A DNA stretch of 64,000 nucleotides from CAWFKW01 sp963816535. GTDB lineage: Bacteria; Bacteroidota; Ignavibacteria; Tepidaquicellales; OLB5. Position 1 is the first letter of the stretch. The number at the start of each line of letters is the position of its first letter. Of the stretch, positions 52,610 through 63,245 are shown in pieces. The notes under the pieces are model-generated. The model was not told the DNA's origin. It did no database searches and was given only the letters and a program-made list of their open reading frames with translations. The DNA lies in assembly GCA_963816535.1 (NCBI GenBank), contig CAWFKW010000001.1:289363-353362 (forward strand), written 5' to 3'. Position numbers and translations under genes: made by a program.

Positions 52610-54401
52610 GTTTTTAGGCTGTCTATCTGCTTATGCCTGTCCCGTACGGATAGGCATCGCTATCGTAACCGGCAGCTTGCCGTTTATTTTTATCTTTCCG
52701 GAAAGCGCCTTTAGAACTGCATCTATTGAAACATCTGCGTCGCCGTAAGCGCATATATAATTCGGTATCCCCTGAAAATCTTTCAGCAGATAAGGATTGC
52801 CGAATGAGATAACGACAGTATTCCTGTTCTTTGAGGTTACGGAATTCAATAAGTCGATTTGCGAAGAGGGGATTGAAATTTTCCCTGTTCCGTATTTGAC
52901 CTTTGCAAATATACCGATCAAGACCAGATCATAATCCACGGCTGAGGATATTTCTGAGCTTTCAGCGTCGCTTATTTTATCGGAATTGATATTTATCACA
53001 TCCGCACCGTTGAATGTGCTCGACGCCCCGGCCGAAAAATATCCGGAATTAATGTTGTCCGATCCGTCGCTTAGGTTTATCACAAGCGTCTTGCTTACAT
53101 GGCTTTTGATAGGAATAATGTTGTTATCGACCTTTAACAAGGGTTACTGATTGATTGGCAATTTGCCGGCTAAGTTCTTCAGCTCCTTCAGTATGAATGA
53201 ATTTATAACATCTTCTTCCTTCACAGTTTTATTTTCAAAAAGGCCGGCCCACTCTTTTGCCTTCAGAATTTTCTCGACCGACTTATTTATTCTTTCTTCG
53301 CTTATGCTTCCGCTTCTCACAGCTTCTTCAATCGCATTTATAGTTGTTTCCTCGTCCATTGGCATTAAAATCAGGTCAATACCTGCGTTAACGCACATCA
53401 AAGCTACTTCTGATGTAGAAAAGTACTTTGTAATTCCTTTCATATTAAGCGCGTCTGTTACAACAAGGCCGTTAAAGCCAAGCTTATCTATCAGCAGGCC
53501 GTTAACAATATTTCCCGAGAGAGAAGCGGGGATGTGCTCGGATGATTCCAGTTCAGGGAACCATAAGTGCGCTATCATAACTGACATCACATTTTTGCTT
53601 ATTGCATTCCTAAACGGGACAAGCTCAATTCTGTTCAGGCGGTCCAGATCAAAATTCAAAACAGGAAGGTCTTTATGTGAATCAATGTCTGTATCGCCGT
53701 GTCCGGGGGAATGTTTAGCTGTCGCTATCACTTTCCCGTCCTGTAAGCCTTTTTCATCTTATTAGACATTCCTGAAACAAGTTCCGGGTCTTGCCGAAAG
53801 ACCTGACATTGATAATGGGCTTCCCGGGGTTATTGTTAACGTCGCATACGGGGGCATAGTCCTGTTCGATACCGAGTGTTCTGGATTCGCGTGCGATCTG
53901 ATCTCAAAGCCCATTTTATATGCCAGTTCATAATTCCGGGTTGCTCCTATAGCCATGTTGTTCGGAAAAAGAACTCCGTCGGTGACGCGCATGCCGGTGC
54001 CTCTTTCAAAGTCAGCCGAAATTAACAGAGGGGTTTCAGATAATCGCTGAAGTTCGTTTGATATTCTTGCATAATCTGAAGCGGCTTCCTTTAAAAAAAA
54101 TAAATCCGCCAATCTTCATTTCAGTGCAGAGTTTACTGAACTTCCTGAAGTCTGATGAATTTTCGCTGAGATTATCAGGTATAACACTCGATACTACCAT
54201 TTGAGCAATTTTTTCCCTCAAGGTCATAGAATGTATTTTTTGCTGTATTTTAGGCGTAATTTCTTGCTGAAAGATAATTTGATTCCGCATTTGATGTGAG
54301 CTTTCTTCGAGGGTATTTTGATTTTTTGCCGGCAAAATCAGAGATACGGAAATGAAAATGATGGGAGAAAACGCGGAAATAATTAGAAATACTCTTTTCA
54401 T
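52610..54401 (-). pseudogene. Glycoside hydrolase family 3 (beta-N-acetylhexosaminidase-like), frameshifted
   Basis: Four fragments in order along the minus strand rebuild one GH3 protein. They are a signal peptide and MTLREKIAQMV (54401-54036), ISADFERGTGMRV (54112-53762), the NagZ-type acid/base loop AKHSPGHGDTDIDSHKDLP with the nucleophile Asp in VVTDALNMKG (53731-53144), and the GH3 C-terminal domain (53140 to about 52610, ending near YPYGTG in another frame). The KHxPGHGxTxxDSH motif points to hydrolysis of N-acetylglucosaminyl bonds, as in cell-wall recycling. At least three frameshifts are present. The limits are approximate. Confidence 0.82.
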
Positions 54402-54662
54402 GATTTGAACGAATGAACTTTTAAAGTACAACAAATTTAGCTGTTTTTTCGTTGGAAAGAAAAATATAATCTATGTGCTTCACATTTCACTGAAAACGCT
54501 ATTGCAAGCATATCCTAAATAGGTTAAGTTGAATACAGAGGATGGCTGAAACTACTAGTTGATTCTGTTAATCAAACTCAGTACTTCACTTTGGGACCAA
54601 AAAAAGAAATTTTTCAACAATTTATATTTATGCCTTTGTAAGGCATCATAAAGGGGGTCTTT

Positions 54663-56294
54663 ATGAAAGTTTTAACTTTCGTTCTTTTTTCCTGCTTCTT
54701 TCAATTCAGGTATTTTCACAAACTGTTTCACAGCAATGGGTAACAAGGTTTAACGGACTTCAAACTCCTATGATTATTGTTATGCGTTGACACTTGACCC
54801 TTCAGGAAATGTTATTGTGACCGGATACTCTACAAATATCGGCACAAGCAAAGACATGACCACGGTAAAATATGATAACACAGGCAACCTGATTTGGAGC
54901 CGAACTTATGACGGACCGAATCATGGCGGAGATTATTCCTATGCTATTGCATCCGATGCAAGCGGGAATATCTACGTAACCGGGAGATGCGATGGTGGGG
55001 CAACCAGCTCAGACATTACTACGATAAAATATAGCTCTTCAGGTGTGCCGTTATGGACAGTCAGTTATGGCTAGCGCACCTTGCTGATGAAGGACGATGC
55101 ATTGCTGTAGATAATGCTGGAAATGTTTATGTGGCAGGCTCAGCGTTCGCGTGGGAACAAACCAGGACATAGTAGTTATCAAATATGATTCAGACGGCGG
55201 GAGGAGTGGCGCAAAGATTCAATGGCGCAGCTAACGGAAATGATGCAGCATATTCAATGGCGTTGGATCCATCCGGAAATGTCTATGTCACTGGCGAGTG
55301 CATAGTTACAAACAGCTTAGAATATGTTTCAATTAATTATGGTACCGACGGCGTTCTTCATTGGGTAAATTATTATCAAGGTTCTTCTGGAGGAGATATT
55401 GCGACTGCAATAAAATTAGATGGTGCAGGAAATGTCTATGTCACTGGTGAAAGCGATGGCGGCAAAGCTACCGGCGTTGATTTTGCGACTTTGAAATATA
55501 ATAGCGCCGGAGTTCAGCAGTGGGTACAGAGATATAACAGCGGATCAAATCATGGTGATTTTGCAAATGCCATGGCGGTAACGCAGGCAGGCGATGTTTA
55601 TGTTACCGGTTCTTCTTCAGGAGTCGGAGCCGGAGATTCGAATGACGCAACCGTTAAATACAATACAAACGGCGCTCTGCAGTGGGTTGAAAATTATTCG
55701 GGCCCGGGCAATGCGACTGATGTTCCGCGTTCGATATGTTTGGATGATGTCGGAAATGTTTACGTTTCGGGTTCAAGTTATTCAAGCATTTTGCCTTCAA
55801 ATTCAAACGACTACGTGACCATCAGTTATAATCCTGACGGTCACATGAATTGGATGAGATCATATAACGGGCCGGCAAGCTCCGAAGATTATGCGACTGC
55901 GGTCGCGGTTGACCATTCAGGCAATGTTTTTGTAACCGGCAGGAGCATGGAAGCTACATAGGATTCGATTTTGCCACCATAAAATATGATGCGTTAGTTG
56001 GAATTCAACCTGTTTCGAATCAGATTCCTGAAAAATTCAGGTTGTGGCAGAATTACCCGAATCCGTTTAATCCGTCGACAATAATAAAATTCGATCTGCC
56101 TGTTTCTTCAAGCGTATCAGTGAAAATATACAACATGCAGGGGAAAGAAAGTAATGAGCCCATATAACGGATATCTGAGCCCCGGTTCGTATGGATTTAC
56201 ATTGGATGCATCAGGATTATCAAGCGGAATTTACTTCTGCAATATCCGGGCAAATGGCTTTACTGACACTAAAAGAATGGTCTTGGTAAAATAG
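54663..56294 (+). pseudogene. Type IX-secreted SBBP-repeat beta-propeller protein, frameshifted
   Basis: Starts at an ATG with AAAGGGGG upstream and a signal peptide (MKVLTFVLFSCFF, then a shift). The body is made of repeats of about 50 residues with the pattern 'DxSGNVYVTGxSxGxxxxxDxxTxKYxxxGxxxWxxxY', the SBBP type. It ends in a T9SS sorting domain (LWQNYPNPFNPSTIIKF) that itself contains a shift, and KRMVLVK. Open pieces are 54787-55074 and 55185-55961. It is a surface or secreted protein with no known ligand, and a close relative of the next gene. Confidence 0.8.
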
Positions 56295-56326
56295 GGAAAT
56301 TTAGAACAAAATCAACAAAAATGTAT

Positions 56327-56357
56327 AAAGGGGGCTTCTTCGGAAGTCCCCTTTTTT
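56327..56357 (+). terminator. Intrinsic terminator with UUCG loop
   Basis: AAAGGGGGCTTC, a TTCG tetraloop, then GAAGTCCCCTTTTTT: a strong stem with one wobble and a six-T tail, 33 bases past the end of the propeller gene. Confidence 0.88.
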
Positions 56358-56532
56358 AGTAGGCGGCAGGCTACAACTGAATTGTAACTAAACTTATTTT
56401 TGCAAGTCAAATAATAAGATTGTTTTAGGGCTACAGATACCGTTATTTCGGTATTGTTTAACTACCAACTGAGGGCTAACTTAGCATAGTTCAAATTGAT
56501 AAGCTTACAAAAAATAAACTTCATTTATTCAG

Positions 56533-58158
56533 ATGAAAAACAATTACTTTAGACTATTTTTGGTTTTGCTTTTGTTTCTGATTTTTGGATTCTCGCGGTT
56601 AAATGCGCAGGTTCCATTTTCTTATTGGAGCAAAATATACAACGGCTCGGGCAACGTTCAGGATTCAGCTAATTTCATTATGCGCAAACTCTAACGGCGA
56701 CGTTTTTGTTACCGGCTGGACAAGAGGCGCTTCCACAGCTGAGGACATAGTTACTATAAAATACAATCCCGCGACTGGCGATACTCTGTGGGTGAAAAAA
56801 TTGGTCGGCCCATCATCAGACCGCCCGTTGGCTATCACATGCGACAACAATTCCGTTTATGTCACTGGCTGGACTTTTAATCCAACTAGAGATATTATTA
56901 CTATAAAGTATAACGGGTCCACAGGCGATACTTCGTGGGTCAGAAGATATAACGGCTCTAACAACGGAGGCGATTATGGTATAGTCATTACTGTCGATAC
57001 GGCAATGTTTACTTGCTGCAGAAGCGATGTGTCCGGCCAGGAGAGGAAGTTCACGATTCTCAAATATGACGCCTCGGGCAACACTCCTTCGGGATGGCCT
57101 TATGTTTACATAGGCGGAATTTCAACGACCTTTGATGAGGCCCACGCTGTTAAAGTTGATGCTTCCGGCAATGTTTATGTGACCGGCGAAGGAGGAGCGG
57201 TTCCAACATCTGATTACCTTACAATAAAGATTGAACAGCGCAGGCGTACTCCAGTGGGCAAGAAGATATAACGGAAGCGCAAATTCAAATGATGTTGCAG
57301 TGGGGCTTGTAGAATACTGCAAGCAATGTCTACGTTGGCGGGTATAGTACTTTGAGCGGCACTGCACCATGCTGTAATTGAATACAATTCGAATCGAGAT
57401 AGCGTAGGATTCGCGTCATAATTACGTAAGCAGTTTTGAATACATGCACCGAATCTACAATTGACGCAAGCAACAACGTGTATGTGACCGGTTACTTCCG
57501 AGGCCGCGCGACGAATTATTATGCGACAATAAAATATAATTCAAGCCTGCAACAGCAGTGGGTTGCGCGTACTACTGATGGGACTGATTTCCCAACTCCA
57601 TAAATGTTGGTGATACAAATTCTGTTTATGTTGCAGGGACAAGTTCGGGAACTAACGGAACAGACTATCTTACAATTAAGTACCGCGCCAACGGAGTTGA
57701 ATCATGGAGAGCAAGGGAAAATGGTTCTGCAAACGGAAATGATCTTATTGCGCAGGCGTGGCTTTTGTAGATGCCGACATCTTGGCACGTTTATGTAACG
57801 GGTTCTGTCAGCGCCAATAACCCGCCTGTTTCAACGGTTATGTACACCGTGAGATATTCGAACATCAATGCAATACAGCAAATTTCAACTCAAAGCTACG
57901 CATTATCTCAAAACTATCCCAATCCGTTTAATCCGGCGACTACCGTCAGGTTTGATATACCTAGCAGTCGTTCGTGAAGGTCGCTGTTTTCAACCAGCTT
58001 GGACAGGAAGTTACAACCCTGGTTAACCAGGATGAAACTTGAAGCCGGCAGTACAGGGTTACATGATGCTTCGGGATATGCAAGCGGGATATATTTTTAT
58101 AAGCTTATTGCAAACAACTATGTGGACAAACGAAGAAAATGGCATACTCGTAAAATAG
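56533..58158 (+). pseudogene. Second type IX-secreted SBBP-repeat protein, frameshifted
   Basis: Starts at the ATG at 56533 with a signal peptide (MKNNYFRLFLVLLLFLIFG ... NAQ). SBBP repeats follow in 56603-57271 (for example NGDVFVTGWTRG, TIKYNGSTGDTSWVRRYNG) and continue in broken frames to the T9SS sorting domain (LSQNYPNPFNPATTVRF, 57900 on). The end is rebuilt as M-x-LVK at 58158 after one inserted base. Same architecture as the preceding gene, so the two are tandem paralogues. Confidence 0.78.
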
Positions 58159-58183
58159 GCGAAATGAATTATTAAGTAAGAAT

Positions 58184-58210
58184 TCACTTCAGTTTGAAGT
58201 GGATTTTTTT
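58184..58210 (+). terminator. Intrinsic terminator
   Basis: CACTTCA pairs with TGAAGTG around a 3-base loop, followed by GA and a run of T. It ends the second propeller gene. Confidence 0.75.
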
Positions 58211-58330
58211 TATGTATTATAGATAAAAACAATATTCGCTAAATTAGTATACTCACGTATTAATTATTGTAATTTGCATAATTCTTTGAGAGTGGTTTGA
58301 TTTTCATAATTTTTGTTGTTTTGAAGGGAA

Positions 58331-58834
58331 ATGGCAATGGTTTATTATCATGAACTGAAGATCCCTGAATTGAAGAGAACCTTCCTAATCGCCAAAAATG
58401 AAAAGGGAGTGTGCAGCGTTGAATTCTCAAATGATGAAAAGAAATTTGCTTAAGGCTTGTGAAAGAGTTATCTTAATGATGATGTGAAAAAGTCTAAATC
58501 GAAGCTCTCTGGGTCAAAATAAAACAAGATCCGGGAATATTTCGCGGCAAGAGAAAAGAATTTGATATTAAAGTGTTCCTAAGGCTCGGGTTTTCAGACA
58601 AGGTCTCGATTGAAATATCCAAAGTTAAGTACGAAGACTATTTCTTATTCCGATCTGGCTAAGCGCGCGGGGAATAAGAATGCAGCCTGGTGCGGTTCAG
58701 CTTGCGGAAAAATCCCTGTGCCGATAGTTATTCCCTGCCACAGAGTTCTTGCGAAGAACAGCATAGGGGCGGTTTTGGGGGCGGAGGCGTGGGCCTTAAA
58801 AGGAAAATGTCTCAGACTGGAGAATTCCTTATAA
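58331..58834 (+). pseudogene. ogt: Methylated-DNA-protein cysteine methyltransferase, frameshifted
   Basis: Repairs O6-alkylguanine by suicide transfer to a Cys. The N-terminal piece from the ATG at 58331 (GAAGGGA upstream) reads LIAKNEKGVCSVEFS. The C-terminal piece (58610-58834) has ISYSDLAKRAGN, the active-site IPCHRV and a Gly/Leu-rich end matching Ogt. The segment WCGSACGK stands where AVGSANGK is usual, which fits small sequence errors. At least two shifts are present. Confidence 0.8.
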
Positions 58835-59440
58835 GTGATCAGGAACATTATTTTGGATTGGGCATGTTTTGGTAAACGTTGATTATGCTAAATTCAGAAA
58901 CAAGCTTGAGGCCGACGGAGTTGAAGAGCGCATGTATGACGGTTCTTCGGCGGGAACTACAGAAATATCGGCTACGAAGCAGGCAGGATCTCCACAACTC
59001 AGTTCGTCTTGAAAAATGCGCAAGAGAGCTTGGGTCAGTGGAGCCCTTTGCCGATGCATTCAACGATATGTTCTCCGAAATTCAAACCAATGAGCGCGCT
59101 GGTGGAGCCTTGCAAAGGAAGGAAAATATGATCTGTTTTTACTTTCGAATACAAGCCCGCTGCACTTTGAGTAATATGAGAGAAGAATTACGATTATATA
59201 AATTTGCTGAGTGACTTTGCCTTGTCTTATAAGCTTAACAAGTTTAAGCCTGAACCTGAAATCTACATAAAGGACCCGTCTAGAACAAACCCTGTAGAAT
59301 TCTTCATCGGTTGCTTAAGGAGAAATTGCTGAGGGGAGCTGGGAGAATCGGAATCAAAACGATTCAATATGATTTGAATGATCACCCCGGGGTTTGAAAA
59401 GGCATTGCAGGATATTTTGCATGCAAATGTCAGTCCGTAT
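58835..59440 (+). pseudogene. HAD hydrolase, YjjG/variant 3 type, frameshifted
   Basis: Rebuilt across several shifts from a GTG at 58835. The first piece reads IRNIILD, then VNVDYAKFRNKLEADGVEE in another frame (motif I region). Later pieces are FNDMFSEIQT, LLSNTSPLHFEYMREE (motif II), DFALSYKLNKFKPEPEIYIK (motif III Lys) and YDLNDHPGFEKALQDIL at the end. These are the landmarks of HAD subfamily IA variant 3 phosphatases. The substrate is unknown. It overlaps the end of ogt. Confidence 0.72.
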
Positions 59441-59535
59441 TGTAGTCGTAGACGAAAATCTTTTTTGATTTTTTTTTTAAAATACTTATTTTCTTAACTG
59501 ATAATTGTTAATTGTTTGTTGATAATTGAACTATT

Positions 59536-60069
59536 ATGAGCATCCGCCTGAGGATTTAAAAATAGGAACAAACGCCGTCTTTCGAATTAAAAGGCGTGGA
59601 CGGAACATCTTATTTCGCTTGGTTCATTTAAGGATAAAAAAACTCTGATAATATTTATGTGCAATCACTGTCCGTATGTGCAGCAAAGGATAAATGACAT
59701 CGAAGACTATTCCAGAAGTTCGTTTGCGCTGATTGGAATAAGTTCTAACGATCCGGACACTTATCCGGAGGATTCTTTTGATAACATGGCTATAAGGGCT
59801 AAACAGGAGGGATACATATTCCCGTTCCTGTTCGACGAAACGCAGGAAACTGCCAAAGCTTATGAAGCGGTTCGTACTCCTGATATTTATCTGTACGATG
59901 AAAATAGGATACTCAGGTACAGGGGCAGAATTGACGCACAACTGGAAAGATGAAACTAAGTAAACCGAAAAGAGTTAGAATGGCGATTGACCTTTTGCTT
60001 GCCGGTAAAAGAAATCGACTTCGATATAATTCCGTCTATGGGGTCTGCAGCATTAAATGGAAAAGGTAA
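59536..60069 (+). pseudogene. Thioredoxin-like protein with CNHCPYV motif, frameshifted
   Basis: A redoxin-family protein. From the ATG at 59536, pieces read KIGTNAP, FELKGVDGTSY and, in the open part 59657-59953, CNHCPYVQQRINDIE, then LIGISSNDPDTYPEDSFDNM, FLFDETQETAKAYEAV, TPDIYLYD and RYRGRID. The tail runs on in another frame to PSMG-type C-S-I-K-W-K. CNHCPYV is the group's form of the thioredoxin active site, with the Cys pair spaced CxxC. The likely role is thiol peroxide or disulfide handling. Confidence 0.75.
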
Positions 60070-60100
60070 CGGCTTTTATGGCCGTTACAGTTATTTTATT
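60066..60100 (+). terminator. Intrinsic terminator
   Basis: GTAACGGC (60066-60073) pairs perfectly with GCCGTTAC (60081-60088) around a 7-base loop, followed by AGTTATTTTATTTT. The left arm overlaps the stop codon of the thioredoxin-like gene. Confidence 0.75.
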
Positions 60101-60199
60101 TTGCGGTAGTTTAACGCATTTATCTTTTTTTGAATTGTTACCTGAAAAACAAATCGTTATTTTATAAGTTTACAGAAAATTAGAGTTTAAAGTCATATA

Positions 60200-63190
60200 A
60201 TGTTTAAATTTATTACAAAATTATTCCCGTCAAAGCACGAAACACGTTAAGGAACTCCTGCCCATAATTGATGAAATTAAAAATGGGCATGATGAGGAAT
60301 ATAAGTCTCTTTCTGATGATGAACTGCGTCAGAAGACCCAGGGTTTCAAAGACATGATTAAGGAGGTTCCAAAGTATAAGATTGGAGAGCTTTCCTAAAA
60401 GCTTAAGAACGACCTACTACAAAAAGCAGCACAATTTTACGCCGAGCTGGAAAAGATGTGGATAAAGAACTTCATGATACTGAAGAGGAAATGTTATGGG
60501 AAATATTGCTCAAGCGTTTGCCGTAGTGAAAGACACGTGCCGCAGGCTTTACGGAACCGAGTGGACCGCCGCAGGGACAAAAATAAAGTGGGAGATGATT
60601 CCATTTGATGTGCAGCTGATTGGCGGTATAGTATTGCACCAGGGGAAAAAGACCCAAAATGGCTACAGGCCAAAAAAAGGCAAGACACTGTCGGAACCCT
60701 GCCTATGTATTTGAATGCGCTGACCGGGAAAGGCGTCCATGTAATTACGGTTAACGATTACCTTGCCAAACGCGACGAGCGAATGGGCCAAATATTTGAA
60801 ATTCCATGGGCCGACAATTTTTGGCTATTATTAACGACATGGATAACGATAAGCGCCGCGACGCCTATAACAGCCTCGATATAACTCACGGCACAAATAA
60901 TGAATTCGGGTTCGATTACCTTAGAGATACCATAAGAATTACATGGTTCAGCGCGGACACAATTACGCTATTGTGGATGAAGTCGAACCAGCTTTAATGA
61001 CGAAAAGAAGGAACTCCCGATTTTCAGGGCCGGTTGAGTGGAGCGAGCATAAGTTTGATGAAATGAATCCGCGGGTTAAACGCATTGTTGACGCGCAGAA
61101 AAACCTGGTCTCGCTGAAGATGGTTCTAGAGGCGGAGGCGATAATAAATAAGGGCAGCGAAGCAAAAAAGGATGAGATTGCGTACGCTGGAGTTTGCGTA
61201 CTAAGGTCATACAGAATTTTGCTGGCCAAACTTTTTTCGGAGCCCTCAAATAAAACTCTCATGCAGCATACTGAAATAGAATACCTCCGCCATAATGGAA
61301 GCAGGATGCATGAGATTGATGATGAAGTTTGATTTCGCTATAGACGAAAAAAAACCATACGATCTCGACCTTACGACAAAGGAGGGGATTTCTTAACCGC
61401 CGGAAATGAAGATAAAGATTTCTTTATCCTGCCATATGGGTTCGGAAGCTGAAGTCTGAAAACGATGAAACTCGACTCCCAAGACAGGCAGAAGAAGAAG
61501 GACGAGCTCGCTGAACTTTATTCAAAACGCAGCGACAGCCTTCATATATTTTAGCAGCTGTTAAGAGCTTACGCGCTTTACGAAAATGACGTCGAGTATG
61601 TAATCCAGGATAACAAGGTAACTATTGTCTTGACGAATCACGGACCGGTATCTTGAAGGCCTCCACCAGGCAATTGAAGTGAAGAAGGCGTTCACGTTGA
61701 AAAGTATACGCAAACTCTCGCGACTATCACTTTACAAAATTACTTCAGGCTTTATAAAAAGCTTGCAGGTATGACCGGCACCGCGGAAACAGAGGCGGGG
61801 CGAATTTCTGGATATATATAAGCTTGACGTTGTTATTCCGACAAATAAGTAATGTGTACGAAACGACCAGAACGACGTTATCTACAAACAAAACGCGAAA
61901 AATACAACGCAGTGATAGATGAGATAGATAATATGCGGAATATCGGAACCTTCTCCGCCAACAACCTCTGTTGATGTCTCAGAAACAATTTCCAGAATGC
62001 TGAGAGAAGCAGATCCCGCATGAAGTTCTGAACGCGAAGCAGCACCAGCGCGAGGCTCAGATCATTACAAACGCGGGTCTCAAGGGCTCTATTACAATCG
62101 CAACTAACATGGCGGGTCGAGGCACAGATATCAAGCTTGGTCCCGGTATTGCGGATATCGGCGGTCTGCATATAGTGGGCACAGAACGCCATGAAATGCG
62201 AAGGATAGACAGGCAGCTGAGGGGACGCGCCGGTAGGAGGGCGACCCCGGTTCATCAAAGTTCTTCCTCTCGCTTGAGGACGATTTGATGCGGCTATTTG
62301 GAAGCGAAAGGATTATGGAGCGGTTAACATAGGCCGAGGGCGAAGCAATTGAGCACTTGATGATAACAAACTCGGTTGAACGCGCTCAGAAGAAAGTTGA
62401 AGAAAATAACTTCGGTATACGTAAAAGGCTGCTTGAGCACGCATAACGTCATGAAGCGCGAAGTTATATATGACCGCCGCCAGGCCCTTATGGGCGAGCG
62501 TATCAAAGACGAGATCTTTGATATGGCGCGTAACCATGTAAGCAAGATCTCTGTGAAGTATTTCGAGGAAGCTGATATTGACGGGCTCAGAGATGAGGTC
62601 CAGAGAACCTTCCTTGCGTCTGGACGTAACGCCGGAACCGTATTTGAAGTCTTGGCTCGAGGACCATATAATGGGACTGATCGAAGAAAGTTATAAACGC
62701 AAAGAAGATACGGTCCCGAACTGATCGCACACAGAGACGCTTCGCAATGACTGTAATTGATGATAAATGGAAAGAACATCTAAGGGAAATGGATTGTACC
62801 TTAAGAGGGAATTAACTTCCGCGCTTATGGCCGAAAAGATCGATTGATCGAGTACAAACGCGATGGATTTGAGCTGTTTGTCCAGATGCTTGAAGAAATA
62901 AGCAAGGATGTAATTAATTTTGTATTCAAATTTACTGTTCAGGGCGAGCACAAAACCGCGCAGTTACAGCCAAGACAGAGGCCTCTTGCTATGCAGAGAT
63001 TGCAGACAACAAAAGCATCTGCTACTGGTGCAATATTCAAGATGAGCCCTGAACAATCGGATAATATGCAGAATCAGGATCCGACTGAAACGAAAAAAAT
63101 TCCGATTAAGGTTGGACCAAAGATCGGCCGTAACGACCCATGTCCATGTGCAGCGGCAAAAAAATATAAGAACTGCCACGGGAAATTCGA
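60200..63190 (+). pseudogene. secA: Protein translocase ATPase SecA, heavily frameshifted
   Basis: The motor of the Sec export pathway, an essential gene. Starts at the ATG at 60200 (FKFITKLFPSKHE). Recognisable motifs along about 3 kb in changing frames: LTGKGVHVITVNDYLAKRD, HGTNNEFGFDYLRD, NYAIVDEVE (Walker B-type DEVD region), FRLYKKLAGMTGTAETEA, TNMAGRGTDIKLGPG, GGLHIVGTERHE and QLRGRAGR. The C-terminal zinc motif region is at about 63127-63183 (GRNDPCPC...KYKNCHGK). Many indels break it; full-length homology and intact motifs point to sequence error. The 3' limit is approximate. Confidence 0.88.
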
Positions 63191-63222
63191 ATGTTTTTGG
63201 GGATTTTTAGGTGAGATGTATG

Positions 63223-63245
63223 GGCGTTCGAAAGAATGCCTTTTT
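63223..63245 (+). terminator. Intrinsic terminator after secA
   Basis: GGCGTTC (63223-63229), a GAAA tetraloop, then GAATGCC (63234-63240) with one wobble and five T. It ends secA transcription and abuts the stop codon of the convergent cydB. Confidence 0.75.
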
